Source: Microbulbifer sp. A4B17
Lineage (GTDB): Bacteria > Pseudomonadota > Gammaproteobacteria > Pseudomonadales > Cellvibrionaceae
DNA: 64,000 nucleotides
Assembly (NCBI RefSeq): GCF_003076275.1
Contig: NZ_CP029064.1
Location: 4,807,501-4,871,500 of the forward strand
Reading direction: 5' to 3'
Below are positions 26,396-35,040 of the stretch, piece by piece. The stretch's first letter is position 1, and each line of letters begins with the position of its first letter. Under the pieces are notes generated by a model. That model saw nothing but the letters and a program-made list of their open reading frames with translations. It was not told where the DNA came from and searched no databases. A program made the position numbers and the translations under genes.

Positions 26396-27126
26396 TATTT
26401 GTTCCGTTGGTCGCAAAGCTGCTGCGCTTCGCGCAGGTTCAACTTGTCTTCATAGATCGCCCTGCCGGTAATCGCACCGTAGATTTCACCGGCATTCAAC
26501 AGCTGTTCGATATCCTCGATGCTGCTGACACCGCCAGAGGCAATAATAGGCACCTGCACTGCGCGGGCCATTTCCAGGGTCGCCTCAATATTGACGCCCT
26601 GCATCATGCCATCGCGAGCAATATCCGTATAAACAATAGAGCTGACGCCACAATCAGCAAAGCGCTTGGCCAGTTCTGTCGCCTTCAGCTCGGAGACCTC
26701 AGCCCAGCCTTCGGTAGCCACCAAGCCATCTTTGGCATCAAGTCCAACAATAATATGGCCCTCGAACTCGCGACACGCCTCTTCCACCAGCTTGGGATTT
26801 TTTACCGCCGCAGTGCCGATAATCCCCCACTGCACACCGGCATCCAGATAGCGCTCGACAGTGTGCAAATCGCGAATGCCTCCGCCAATTTGCACCGGTA
26901 AATCGGGAAACTGTTTGGCGATAGCAGTTACCGCTTCACCGTTCACCGGATTGCCGGCGAAGGCACCATTCAGGTCCACCAGGTGCAGGCGCTTGGCTCC
27001 CTCGTTCACCCAATGCTGGGCTGTCGCCAGGGGATCATCGGAAAATATAGTGGCATCATCCATCTCGCCCTGGCGCAGGCGCACGCATTGGCCGTCTTTT
27101 AAATCAATCGCGGGAATTACAATCAT
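26395..27126 (-). CDS. hisA: HisA, phosphoribosylformimino-AICAR-P isomerase
   Basis: A 243-residue TIM barrel performing the Amadori rearrangement in histidine biosynthesis. It has [17 protein letters not shown] with the catalytic Asp near residue 8, QIGGGIRD, and [14 protein letters not shown] with the second Asp. It sits between hisH and hisF and overlaps hisF. Confidence 0.97.
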   Translation of the reverse strand: MIVIPAIDLKDGQCVRLRQGEMDDATIFSDDPLATAQHWVNEGAKRLHLVDLNGAFAGNPVNGEAVTAIAKQFPDLPVQIGGGIRDLHTVERYLDAGVQWGIIGTAAVKNPKLVEEACREFEGHIIVGLDAKDGLVATEGWAEVSELKATELAKRFADCGVSSIVYTDIARDGMMQGVNIEATLEMARAVQVPIIASGGVSSIEDIEQLLNAGEIYGAITGRAIYEDKLNLREAQQLCDQRNK

Positions 27127-27173
27127 GTCTTTTCTTACGTCGGCAGTATTTCAGTGTGATCGGTGAGCGGGGC

Positions 27174-27827
27174 CTATTGAGCCCGGCCGTTCCAGTGGAC
27201 AAAATTCTTTAGCAGCTGCAAGCCAGCCTCGGCACTCTTCTCCGGGTGGAACTGGGTGGCGAAGATATTCTCCCTGGCAACTGCGGCAGCCAGGGGAATG
27301 CCGTACTCGGTTTGCCCAGCAATATCCGGATTTTCAGCAGCCGGCACATAGTAACTGTGGACAAAGTAGAAACGGCTGCCATCGGCAATATCGGCCCACA
27401 TAGGGTGCGCCTGCCGCTGCTGAACACTGTTCCAGCCCATATGGGGCACCTTGAGCCGTTCGGCAATCTGCGCCGAGGGAATGTTGTCACCGAAGAACTT
27501 CACCGGCTCCGGGAAAATCCCCAGGCAATCAACGCCATTATTCTCCTCGCTGTGGTGCATCATGATCTGCATACCCACACAAATGCCCAGCACCGGGGTG
27601 CCCGCACTGATGGCCTCACGAAGCAGCGGCGAAAAACCCGCATCGACAAACCCTGCCATACAATCCCGAATGGCACCCACACCGGGCACCACCAGGCGCT
27701 CTGCGCCCTCAGCCTGCTCCGGCGTCTGCGCCAGCACCACCTCAGCCTCCGGCGCCACCTTGTTCAGGGCGCTGGCCACCGAGTGCAGGTTGCCCATACC
27801 GTAATCGAGTACTGCGACCTTACCCAT
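27174..27827 (-). CDS. hisH: HisH, glutamine amidotransferase subunit of IGP synthase
   Basis: A 217-residue class-I glutaminase that supplies ammonia to HisF. The nucleophile Cys is in VLGICVGMQIM, and the His/Glu pair is in FATQFHPEKS. The start overlaps the hisB stop (TGATG at 27825-27829). Confidence 0.97.
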   Translation of the reverse strand: MGKVAVLDYGMGNLHSVASALNKVAPEAEVVLAQTPEQAEGAERLVVPGVGAIRDCMAGFVDAGFSPLLREAISAGTPVLGICVGMQIMMHHSEENNGVDCLGIFPEPVKFFGDNIPSAQIAERLKVPHMGWNSVQQRQAHPMWADIADGSRFYFVHSYYVPAAENPDIAGQTEYGIPLAAAVARENIFATQFHPEKSAEAGLQLLKNFVHWNGRAQ

Positions 27828-28414
27828 CACAAGACTCCTTTGGTGGAGGGCATGGTGCCGGCCATACGGGGGTCCGGGGTCAACGCCATACGCAAGGCGC
27901 GACCAAAGGCCTTAAATACAGTTTCCACCTGATGGTGAGCGTTGTGGCCACGCAGGCAATCAATATGTACGGTTACCAGCGCGTGGTTAACAAAGCCCTG
28001 GAAGAATTCGTAAAACAGTTCGGTATCAAAGTTGCCGATCCGCTTCTGTGTGAAAGGCACATCCATAACCAGGCCGGGCCGGCCGGAGAAATCGATTACG
28101 ACCCGAGAGAGCGCCTCATCCAATGGGACGTAGCTGTGGCCGTAACGGGTCATCCCCTTTTTATCTCCCAGCGCTTCGGTAATGGCTTTGCCCAGGGTAA
28201 TGCCGATATCTTCCACCGTATGGTGGTCATCGATATGGATATCGCCATCGCAGCTAATGTCCATGTCGATCATGCCGTGGCGGGCAATTTGATCGAGCAT
28301 ATGCTCCAGGAAAGGAACCCCAGTCGCGAACTTGCCATGGCCTTGGCCGTCCAGGTTAACGCTGACTTGAATCTTGGTTTCCAGGGTGTCACGAGTGACG
28401 CTAGCTGTACGCAT
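27827..28414 (-). CDS. hisB: HisB, imidazoleglycerol-phosphate dehydratase
   Basis: A 195-residue single-function dehydratase without the phosphatase domain of the E. coli bifunctional protein. Metal motifs are [24 protein letters not shown] and a second metal-binding set in [21 protein letters not shown]. It is the first gene of the hisB-hisH-hisA-hisF run. No attenuator-like His leader peptide is visible upstream. Confidence 0.97.
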   Translation of the reverse strand: MRTASVTRDTLETKIQVSVNLDGQGHGKFATGVPFLEHMLDQIARHGMIDMDISCDGDIHIDDHHTVEDIGITLGKAITEALGDKKGMTRYGHSYVPLDEALSRVVIDFSGRPGLVMDVPFTQKRIGNFDTELFYEFFQGFVNHALVTVHIDCLRGHNAHHQVETVFKAFGRALRMALTPDPRMAGTMPSTKGVL

Positions 28415-28530
28415 CGAAAGCGATCCTTATTTGCACGATAAGACAGAGGGCGCAAATTATAGGATGAATGACACTCCCTGTGGTTCTCTAGTGTCAGATG
28501 AAACTTGATTCGTAATTGTTTAGCCCTATC

Positions 28531-28830
28531 ATGCACCGCATGGTTACTCTAAAGCGCCGAAAATCCCATTACTGGGCCAGCCTGTTCCTGTTACTCGCCG
28601 TAGTAGCAGCTCAGCCGCTGTGGGCGGAGCACTTCCACCTGGGCAACACCCAGGTAGAGATGTGTGACCTGTGCTGCATGCATTCACCGGCAGCACTCGG
28701 CAGCGAGCCATTGCTCGTACAGGCTGAGCCCCAAAGTCACTATGTACGGCCCTCTGCGCCAACAGCTCACAATTGTCAGCCAGAGCGCCAGAGTGCTCGC
28801 GCCCCTCCCTTCTCCTTGTCACTCAGCTAA
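28531..28830 (+). CDS. Small exported Cys/His protein upstream of the ZnuD-like receptor
   Basis: A 99-residue protein with one N-terminal hydrophobic segment (SLFLLLAVVAAQPLWA) that looks like a signal peptide. The mature part carries EHFHLG, MCDLCCMHSP and HNC motifs, suggesting metal binding. Two starts are possible (28531 or 28540). It lies 80 bp before a TonB receptor with His-rich loops, so a role in zinc capture or delivery is a reasonable inference. It resembles DUF2946-like small proteins often found beside TonB receptors. Confidence 0.6.
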   Translation: MHRMVTLKRRKSHYWASLFLLLAVVAAQPLWAEHFHLGNTQVEMCDLCCMHSPAALGSEPLLVQAEPQSHYVRPSAPTAHNCQPERQSARAPPFSLSLS

Positions 28831-28910
28831 CAAAAAAACCGATAATTTTTTAGTGAATGCCCGCGCTGGACGCGTATGGCATTGTCCGCCTGTGACAGGA
28901 TTAAAAACCA

Positions 28911-31016
28911 ATGACTAAGTTCAATACTTTGGCCCTGGCTATTGCCAGCTTGGCCGTACCCGCTATTTGCGCCGCAGAAGAAAGTAACAAACTGGAAGAA
29001 GTTAACGTAACCGTGTCCCCTCTGGATAAGCCTGCCGACGCAGTAGCTGCCCCGGTATCGGTGCTCTCCGGCGAGACCCTGCGCAAAGCCGCTTCCGCCA
29101 CCCTGGGCGAAACCCTGAAGAACCAGCCGGGAGTGACCAACGCCTCCTTTGGCAGTGGCGTGGGCCTGCCGGTTATTCGCGGCCAGAGCGCCAACCGGGT
29201 GAAGATCCTGAACGACAACCTGGATGTCTCTGACGCCTCCAACACCAGCGCCGATCACGCCGCCAGTATCGAACCCCTGCTGGCCGAGCGCATCGAGATT
29301 CTGCGCGGACCTGCGGCACTGCGCTACGGCAGCGGCGCTATCGGTGGAGTGGTAAATATTATCGACGGCCGCATCCCCACCGAAGTGCCCGAGGAAGTTG
29401 AAGGCGCGGTTGAGATGCGCCACGACACCGCCAACAGCCAGGATGCCTCGGTATTCCGCTTTACCGGCGGTGCCGGGCAGCTGGCCTGGTACTTCGACGG
29501 TGTCTACCGCGAAAATGACGATACCGAAATTCCCGGCCTCGCTATTGTCGAGCACGAGGAACACGAAGAGCACGACGAGGACGAAGGCGAGCACGAGGAA
29601 GAATTCAACACCGACGGCTACGTCGGCAACACCAACGCCCGCGCCCACAGCTACAGCGGTGGAGTTTCCTGGATTACTGAAAGTGGCTATATCGGCCTCT
29701 CAGTAAACAAGCTGGAAAACAACTACGGTATCCCCCTCGGCACTCACGAGCACCACCACGAAGAGGAGGAGCACGACGAGGACGATCACGAGGAACATGA
29801 AGAGCATGAGGAGGAGAGCGAAGTCGAAGCTGTGCGTATCGATATGGCGCAGACTCGCTACGACCTCAAAGGCGAGCACCGCTTCAACAGCAACTATTGG
29901 GACAAGCTGCGCCTGCGTATCGGCTATAACGACTATGAGCACGTAGAGCTGGAAGAAGGTGAACCCGGTACCCGCTTTACCAATGAAGCCTGGGAAAGTC
30001 GCTTGGAGATCACCCACGACAACGATAGTGAGTGGCGTGGTGCCTACGGCCTGCAATTGTCCGACAAAGACTTTGCTGCAGTGGGCGACGAAGCCTTTAT
30101 CCAACCCTCCCGCACCCGCAGCGCCGGCCTCTTCACCATGAAGGAACGCGAGTGGGGCAACTGGCACCTGGACCTGGGCGCGCGTATTGAGCTTGTCGAT
30201 ATCGATCCGGAGACCGCAGAGGATCGCGACTTCAATCTGTTCAGCACCAGTGCCACTCTGCAGTACTTCCTGCAAGAGCACCAACACATCAGCGTCGGCG
30301 CCACCCACTCCGAGCGCGCCCCGGTAGCCGAAGAGCTGTTCGCCGACGGTGAGCACCTGGCCGAGTCGCGCTACCTGATCGGTAACAGCGACCTGGACAA
30401 AGAACGCTCCTTAAACCTGGAACTGGGCTATCACCACCACAACGAAGCGGCCAGCGGATGGCATGCAGCGCAGATTGAAGCCAGCGTCTTCTACAACCGC
30501 ATCGGCGACTACATCTATTCGCAGAATACCGGCCTTGAGTACGAAGAAGAGCTGCCCATTTACGCCTATGCCAATCGCGATGCCACCTTCTACGGTGCTG
30601 AAGCCTCGGTGAAATTTCCCCTGCGCAGCAACTTCTACCTGACTCTGTTTGGCGACGTTGTGCGCGCAAGCTTCGACGAAGATATCGCCGGTGAAAGTTC
30701 CGACGTGCCGCGCATGCCTCCCCTGCGCCTGGGTCTCGCTTTGGGAGCGGAATACGAACAGTGGGGCTGGGAGTGGCGCACCACTGAAGCTGCGGACCAG
30801 GATCGCGCCGGCGCCTACGAAGAGGAAACCGACGGCTATACCCGCATGGACCTGAGTGCCCACTACAACTTCAATATCGGCAGCAGCGACGTGGTGATCT
30901 TCGCCAGCGCCCGCAACCTGCTCGACGAAGAAATTCGCAACTCCACCTCACTACTGCGCGACTACGCTCCTGAAGCCGGTCGCAGCGTCGAAGCCGGTGT
31001 GCGGTTTATTTTCTAA
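28911..31016 (+). CDS. TonB-dependent outer-membrane receptor, ZnuD-like (zinc uptake)
   Basis: A 701-residue receptor with a signal peptide (to about residue 21, ICAAEE). The plug domain (about 30-160) has PVIRGQSANRVKIL and the ERIEILRGPAALRYGSGAIGGVVNII segment. A 22-strand barrel ends in Phe (AGVRFIF). Two extracellular-type insertions are extraordinarily rich in His, Glu and Asp: about residues 210-226 (EHEEHEEHDEDEGEHEEE) and about 280-307 (HEHHHEEEEHDEDDHEEHEE). This is the pattern of ZnuD-type zinc receptors, where such loops gather Zn(II). No Zur box is apparent to me upstream. Confidence 0.85.
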   Translation: MTKFNTLALAIASLAVPAICAAEESNKLEEVNVTVSPLDKPADAVAAPVSVLSGETLRKAASATLGETLKNQPGVTNASFGSGVGLPVIRGQSANRVKILNDNLDVSDASNTSADHAASIEPLLAERIEILRGPAALRYGSGAIGGVVNIIDGRIPTEVPEEVEGAVEMRHDTANSQDASVFRFTGGAGQLAWYFDGVYRENDDTEIPGLAIVEHEEHEEHDEDEGEHEEEFNTDGYVGNTNARAHSYSGGVSWITESGYIGLSVNKLENNYGIPLGTHEHHHEEEEHDEDDHEEHEEHEEESEVEAVRIDMAQTRYDLKGEHRFNSNYWDKLRLRIGYNDYEHVELEEGEPGTRFTNEAWESRLEITHDNDSEWRGAYGLQLSDKDFAAVGDEAFIQPSRTRSAGLFTMKEREWGNWHLDLGARIELVDIDPETAEDRDFNLFSTSATLQYFLQEHQHISVGATHSERAPVAEELFADGEHLAESRYLIGNSDLDKERSLNLELGYHHHNEAASGWHAAQIEASVFYNRIGDYIYSQNTGLEYEEELPIYAYANRDATFYGAEASVKFPLRSNFYLTLFGDVVRASFDEDIAGESSDVPRMPPLRLGLALGAEYEQWGWEWRTTEAADQDRAGAYEEETDGYTRMDLSAHYNFNIGSSDVVIFASARNLLDEEIRNSTSLLRDYAPEAGRSVEAGVRFIF

Positions 31017-31181
31017 TAAACACCTGCTTCAATGGCCCCGCAGCGCTTTCCCAGCCTCGCGGGGCTGCATCTCCTACAATTCCGGCATAACCTATTTGTA
31101 GAAGTGCGCGGGAACATCGAGCCGCGCTGCGGCGTCATATGCGTGACACCACACGACAAATACACAGGGACAATGCTCTCC

Positions 31182-33341
31182 ATGGCCTGGATAAAGCGCA
31201 CTTTTATCGCACTTTTAATCGTTTTCCTGCTACTCGCTGGCGCCGTCGCCTGGCTGTTAGCAGGACTCGACATCAACCAATACAAACCCCAGTTAGAAAA
31301 ACTCGCTGCCAAACAGGGCATCTCCCTGCAACTGGAAGGTGATATCGGCTGGCAGCTGTGGCCCAAGCTCGGCCTGCAACTTGAAGATGTACAGCTGGCA
31401 CCATTAAAGCTACCAAAACAAACTCTGGTGAAAGCAGAAAAAATTGCCATTGGCGTGGCCCTCAAGCCACTACTGCAACGCAAAGTAGAGGCCGAAGAGA
31501 TAGTCCTGGTAGCTCCGCAAATTGAGCTCACCGTCGACAAAGAAGGGCGCGGCAACTGGGAGCTGATCAGCGAGGCCCTGGAAGCTCAGAGCAAGCAACC
31601 TCCCAAACTCTCCATCCCCAAGGAACAGGAAGAGCCATCACAACAACAGGTCGACCTGAGCCTGCAAAAGCTGCGTATCGATAAGGGCGTGGTGCTCTAC
31701 AGCGATGCCCAGACCAACAAAGAGTACAAAGTCCAAGACCTGCAGGTAAGCGTTATTAACCTGGTGCCGGGTGGCGAGCCGGGCAAACTCACGGCCGCAG
31801 CAGACCTTACCGGCAGCGACCTCAAACACCCGCTGAAGCTAAAAATTGACAGCACCCTCGCCCTGGATGAGGGCCTCAATGGGCTGCGCCTGCAACCGCT
31901 ACAAGTAGACCTCACCTCTGAGAACAGCGCCAAGGCCAGCCTGCATATGCGCGGCTACCTGCGCAGGGACAGCAACACCCAACCCTGGCGTATACAACTA
32001 AACGTTAACGCCAATGCCGACCCTCTGCGCCCCTGGTTTGAACTGACGGGCACGGAAATCGATACCCGCGATAAAGCAGCACTGCAAAAGCTGAGTATTG
32101 AAGCGAGTGTGGAAGGTACCGAGCAAAAGCTCGACCTGACACCGCTGCAACTGAAACTGGACGACGTCACCTTTAGCGGCAACGCCCAATTGCGCAACGC
32201 AGAAATGCCAGGGCTAGACCTGAACCTGCGCGGCGGCGCCTTTAACCTGGATAACTATCTACCCCCTTCGACCGAAGATGAGGCTGGAGCCGCTTCGGCG
32301 GAACAAACCGAGGGAGTGGAAGCACAGAGTGCGCAGGCTCCTGCCGCTGAAGGCAAAAAGCAGGGAGAGCAGGCGGCACAGAGCGATCAAACTGAAACCG
32401 CAGAAAAACCAAAAAGAACAGTAGCTGCCAAGCCGCCCGCGGCAGAACCCCTGCCACTGAGCGACCTGCGCGGCTTCAACGCCAATATCAGCCTGGCACT
32501 GGACCAACTGCAAGCCGCTGACCTGCAAATGGACAGCCCGGAAATCCAACTCACTGTGGATAACGGCCTCTACCGCCTGCAAAAATTGAGCGCCGACATC
32601 TATGGTGGCCAGCTGAATACGAATGGCCAGCTCAACGCTCGCGCACAGACCGCCGAGGCGCAAATGCGCGGCGGTCTCACCAATGTGGATATCGGCAAGG
32701 TCCAGGCCGCCCTCTTCCCCAGTGAAGACGTCCAGCTGGCTGGGGAAGCCAGCGTTAACTGGAGTGCCAGCACCAAAGGCAAAACAACCACAGCCCTAGA
32801 GAAAAACCTGCGCGCCTCCGTTGAGGTTTCCAGTAAGGAAATATCGATTTCTCCATTCAACCTGGAGAAAAACATGTGCCAGCTGTTTAGCTACGCGGAA
32901 AATACCGAAATGCCCACCCGAGACTGGCCCAACAGCACCGGACTGCAAGACCTTCGCGCTACCATCGCGGTGAAAGGCGATCAGGTGGATGTGAGCGAAA
33001 TTCTCGCCGGCATCGAAAATATCGCCCTGACCGGTGACGGAGAGGTGGACTTAAAGAAACAGGACTTCGATTTCAAGCTCGGCCTGGCTCTGGTGGGCGA
33101 GAGCACCTCCGCCGACGGCTGTACCGTGCGCAACAAGCGCTGGCGCAATCGCCCGCTGCCGCTGCGCTGCAAGGGTGACTTCGACGATGTGAACATCAGC
33201 ACCTGCAAACCCGACAGCCGCCGTCTCGACGACTTGCTGCGGGAAGAACTGAAGCACAAAGCCGAAAAGAAATATGGCGATAAAGTTGAAGAAAAGGTCG
33301 ACGAACTGAAAGAAAAATTGAAAAATCTCTTCGGCCGTTAA
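31182..33341 (+). CDS. asmA: AsmA-family envelope protein
   Basis: A 719-residue protein with one N-terminal membrane anchor (FIALLIVFLLLAGAVAWLLAGLD) and a long periplasmic beta-rich body of the AsmA type, part of the wider family implicated in phospholipid transport to the outer membrane. A low-complexity Ala/Glu/Gln/Lys linker sits near residues 365-420. The C-terminus is a Lys/Glu-rich helix. The start at 31182 is preferred; an ATG at 31173 has its AGGGA site too close. Decayed pieces of this gene recur at 34671-34961 before mutY. Confidence 0.88.
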   Translation: MAWIKRTFIALLIVFLLLAGAVAWLLAGLDINQYKPQLEKLAAKQGISLQLEGDIGWQLWPKLGLQLEDVQLAPLKLPKQTLVKAEKIAIGVALKPLLQRKVEAEEIVLVAPQIELTVDKEGRGNWELISEALEAQSKQPPKLSIPKEQEEPSQQQVDLSLQKLRIDKGVVLYSDAQTNKEYKVQDLQVSVINLVPGGEPGKLTAAADLTGSDLKHPLKLKIDSTLALDEGLNGLRLQPLQVDLTSENSAKASLHMRGYLRRDSNTQPWRIQLNVNANADPLRPWFELTGTEIDTRDKAALQKLSIEASVEGTEQKLDLTPLQLKLDDVTFSGNAQLRNAEMPGLDLNLRGGAFNLDNYLPPSTEDEAGAASAEQTEGVEAQSAQAPAAEGKKQGEQAAQSDQTETAEKPKRTVAAKPPAAEPLPLSDLRGFNANISLALDQLQAADLQMDSPEIQLTVDNGLYRLQKLSADIYGGQLNTNGQLNARAQTAEAQMRGGLTNVDIGKVQAALFPSEDVQLAGEASVNWSASTKGKTTTALEKNLRASVEVSSKEISISPFNLEKNMCQLFSYAENTEMPTRDWPNSTGLQDLRATIAVKGDQVDVSEILAGIENIALTGDGEVDLKKQDFDFKLGLALVGESTSADGCTVRNKRWRNRPLPLRCKGDFDDVNISTCKPDSRRLDDLLREELKHKAEKKYGDKVEEKVDELKEKLKNLFGR

Positions 33342-33404
33342 TCGGAGCCGTGCCGGGCTCCGCCCGGCGCGCAACTCCAGCCCCGATATGCCTCTCCATC
33401 CAAC

Positions 33405-33444
33405 CTCGCACTCGCACCAAAACAGCTTCAAAATGCCGCGCTGG
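33405..33444 (+). pseudogene. Decayed mutY 5' end (codons about 1-10), first piece
   Basis: Downstream of intact asmA, the bases at 33414-33443 translate to APKQLQNAAL. Intact mutY (35041) begins MTPKQFQNAVL. The leader before it also matches the leader of mutY (CCCGG...GCAACTCCA). The piece ends at GCGCTGG, where unrelated DNA begins. Confidence 0.75.
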
Positions 33445-33714
33445 CCTGCAATAGCTTATGGTAACGAGGAGAACGGAGCCGGAATAAGCCGCTCAGAGAG
33501 CAGTGTTATTACGAGTTAATTCAAGTAGTCAGTAGTGTATGCCTGGGGGCTAGTGATATGGCCGTCAAGGCACCCTAGACCATCCTCTGTCATTTTTATG
33601 CAGACGCCTGGCTTTTAGCATCGCGCGACAACTTCCACATTGCTTGCACTTTCTTTCCCCAAAATGAGTCCAGTTTCTATAAAGTCTATTGGTCATAACT
33701 AAAAGGAATAATAA
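33445..33714. other. Non-coding DNA between the mutY relic and the NCYAWA gene
   Basis: No open reading frame or RNA feature is supported. It begins where mutY similarity stops and presumably contains the promoter of the gene starting at 33715, which is preceded by an AAGGA site. Confidence 0.4.
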
Positions 33715-34242
33715 ATGACTTTACTGAATCCACAACGAAACAATGGTTCCAAGCAGGTGATCACCAAGCTGGTTACTAATGCTGCGAAAAACACGCCTGC
33801 GGAGGAGGAGTGGGGTAACAACCACGTTAACTGCTATGCGTGGGCTGCTAACTGCGAGGCCCCACACAAGGGCAAGCCTGACCCCGGCTCCTACTCCAAC
33901 TATGTCGCGAGCCTGGAAGATGCCAGCCTGATTGAAGGAGCCAAACGTGATGGTATGGCCTATGTGGCCAACGCCCCAGCAAATGACCCACCACCTTTTT
34001 CAGAGGGTTGTTACTGTGTTGCCCTATATAAGTCCTCAACCGATCACCACTGGTACCGACGGGACCCGGAAACCGGCTACTGGACTCACAAACCAGGCGC
34101 TCATGGGGTGAAAAACTACGGTCCCGGCTTTGTGATTCTGCCCAAGCAGCTGGCAACGGCAAACCATAACTATGGTATGGCTGCCACGAATTATCGCTTT
34201 GTGGGCTACTTCTATGTGCCGGAAGAGGGCCTTCAGGTCTGA
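33715..34242 (+). CDS. Uncharacterised protein with Cys/His motifs (NCYAWA...HWYRRD...HKPG), papain-like hydrolase candidate
   Basis: A 175-residue protein without signal peptide. The motif order is NNHVNCYAWAANCEAP (residues about 38-53), GCYCVALY, DHHWYRRDPETGYWTHKPG (about 108-126) and a C-terminal Asn/Tyr-rich end (ATNYRFVGYFYVP). A Cys followed by a His about 70 residues later suggests an NlpC/papain-like fold with a Cys-His pair, as seen in small proteins sharing the NCYxYA-HWYRR-W-HKPG pattern. That assignment is from memory. An AAGGA site precedes the ATG. The gene is embedded in decayed mutY/asmA DNA, so it was probably acquired. Confidence 0.6.
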   Translation: MTLLNPQRNNGSKQVITKLVTNAAKNTPAEEEWGNNHVNCYAWAANCEAPHKGKPDPGSYSNYVASLEDASLIEGAKRDGMAYVANAPANDPPPFSEGCYCVALYKSSTDHHWYRRDPETGYWTHKPGAHGVKNYGPGFVILPKQLATANHNYGMAATNYRFVGYFYVPEEGLQV

Positions 34243-34580
34243 TGGGCTAAGCGGCAGTTTTCATCGCGTCGCCCAGCCAGAGATGGGCAATACAAACTGT
34301 GAGGCATGCCCTACCGCATTTCACCTGGATAGCCCAAAGAATGACGTCAGTTCACGCGGGGCACATTCATAACCAGGGTCTGGGGATGCCTCTACCACTA
34401 ACATTTTCTATTTCGGTGAGCTAGGTAGATCGCCCCCGGTACTAACTGATCAACGCTGATCTGAAAGTGCTGTAACCCCACCACTTTCAACACAATCCGC
34501 TGCCCTTGGCTGCTGAATTTAAAGATATAACTATTTTCAGCCTTGCCAGCCCGCTGGCACTTAGAATGGCTGCTAGGGGC
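34243..34580. other. Non-coding or degenerate DNA after the NCYAWA gene
   Basis: No supported gene. A short leftward frame (34398-34634) has a hydrophobic, plausible-looking stretch (VLKVVGLQHFQISVDQLVPGAIYLA) but runs into the mutY relic. It may be a fragment of a lost gene. Confidence 0.35.
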
Positions 34581-34670
34581 ACGCGCTAGGTCATGGCTCG
34601 ACAAACAGGGCACAAAGACCTGCCCTGGCAACAAAGTATCAACACCTAGCGGGTTTGTGTGTCCACAATC
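34581..34670 (+). pseudogene. Decayed mutY piece (codons about 9-43), second piece
   Basis: Translates to SWLDKQGHKDLPWQQSINT, then an in-frame stop, then RVCVS. Intact MutY has [25 protein letters not shown]. It starts with GCGCTAGG, nearly the same bases (GCGCTGG) at which the first mutY relic stops. The two relics are therefore halves of one mutY copy interrupted by about 1.1 kb of other DNA. Confidence 0.85.
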
Positions 34671-34961
34671 GTTTGAAAGTTAGGTATCGAAGCGAGGGTG
34701 GAAGGTACCTAGTAATGGCTCTACCTGAAACCTCTGTACAATCACAATTGGACGACATCACCTATAGCGTCAACATGGAAATGCCTGAAATACCAAGATC
34801 AGGGGCAAAACCCTCTCAAGCCCTACAATCCCGACAGGCACCGCTACGACAACTTGCTGCGGGAAAAGCCAAAGTACAAAACCGAAAAGAAACTTGGCGA
34901 TAAAGTTGAAGAAAAGGTCGACGAACTGAAAGAAAAATTGAAAAATCTCTTCGGCCGCTAA
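34671..34961 (+). pseudogene. Decayed asmA fragments upstream of mutY
   Basis: Two segments of asmA remain in order. 34671-34785 matches intact asmA around 32084-32215. 34828-34961 matches its extreme 3' end (about 33195-33340), including the stop. The first part contains an in-frame stop. By contrast the last 63 bases of shared coding sequence (34895-34957 against 33275-33337) are identical, which stands out against the otherwise diverged copy. Confidence 0.88.
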
Positions 34962-35040
34962 GGCCCCGCTAAAGTGCACCGGGGCCCTCCCGGTGCACAA
35001 CTCCAATGTTCAACCACAGATTCCAGCCCGCAGTATCCCC

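Noticed and set aside
29550..29825. Repetitive GA/CA-rich DNA in the TonB receptor gene considered as a repeat array
   Set aside because: It encodes His/Glu/Asp loops in frame and lacks regular spacers, so it is not a CRISPR or satellite array.
34398..34634. Leftward 78-codon frame after the NCYAWA gene
   Set aside because: It overlaps the mutY relic and has no ribosome site; at best it is a fragment of a lost gene.
34655..34903. Open frame of 82 codons upstream of mutY
   Set aside because: It runs through decayed asmA sequence in a non-native frame.
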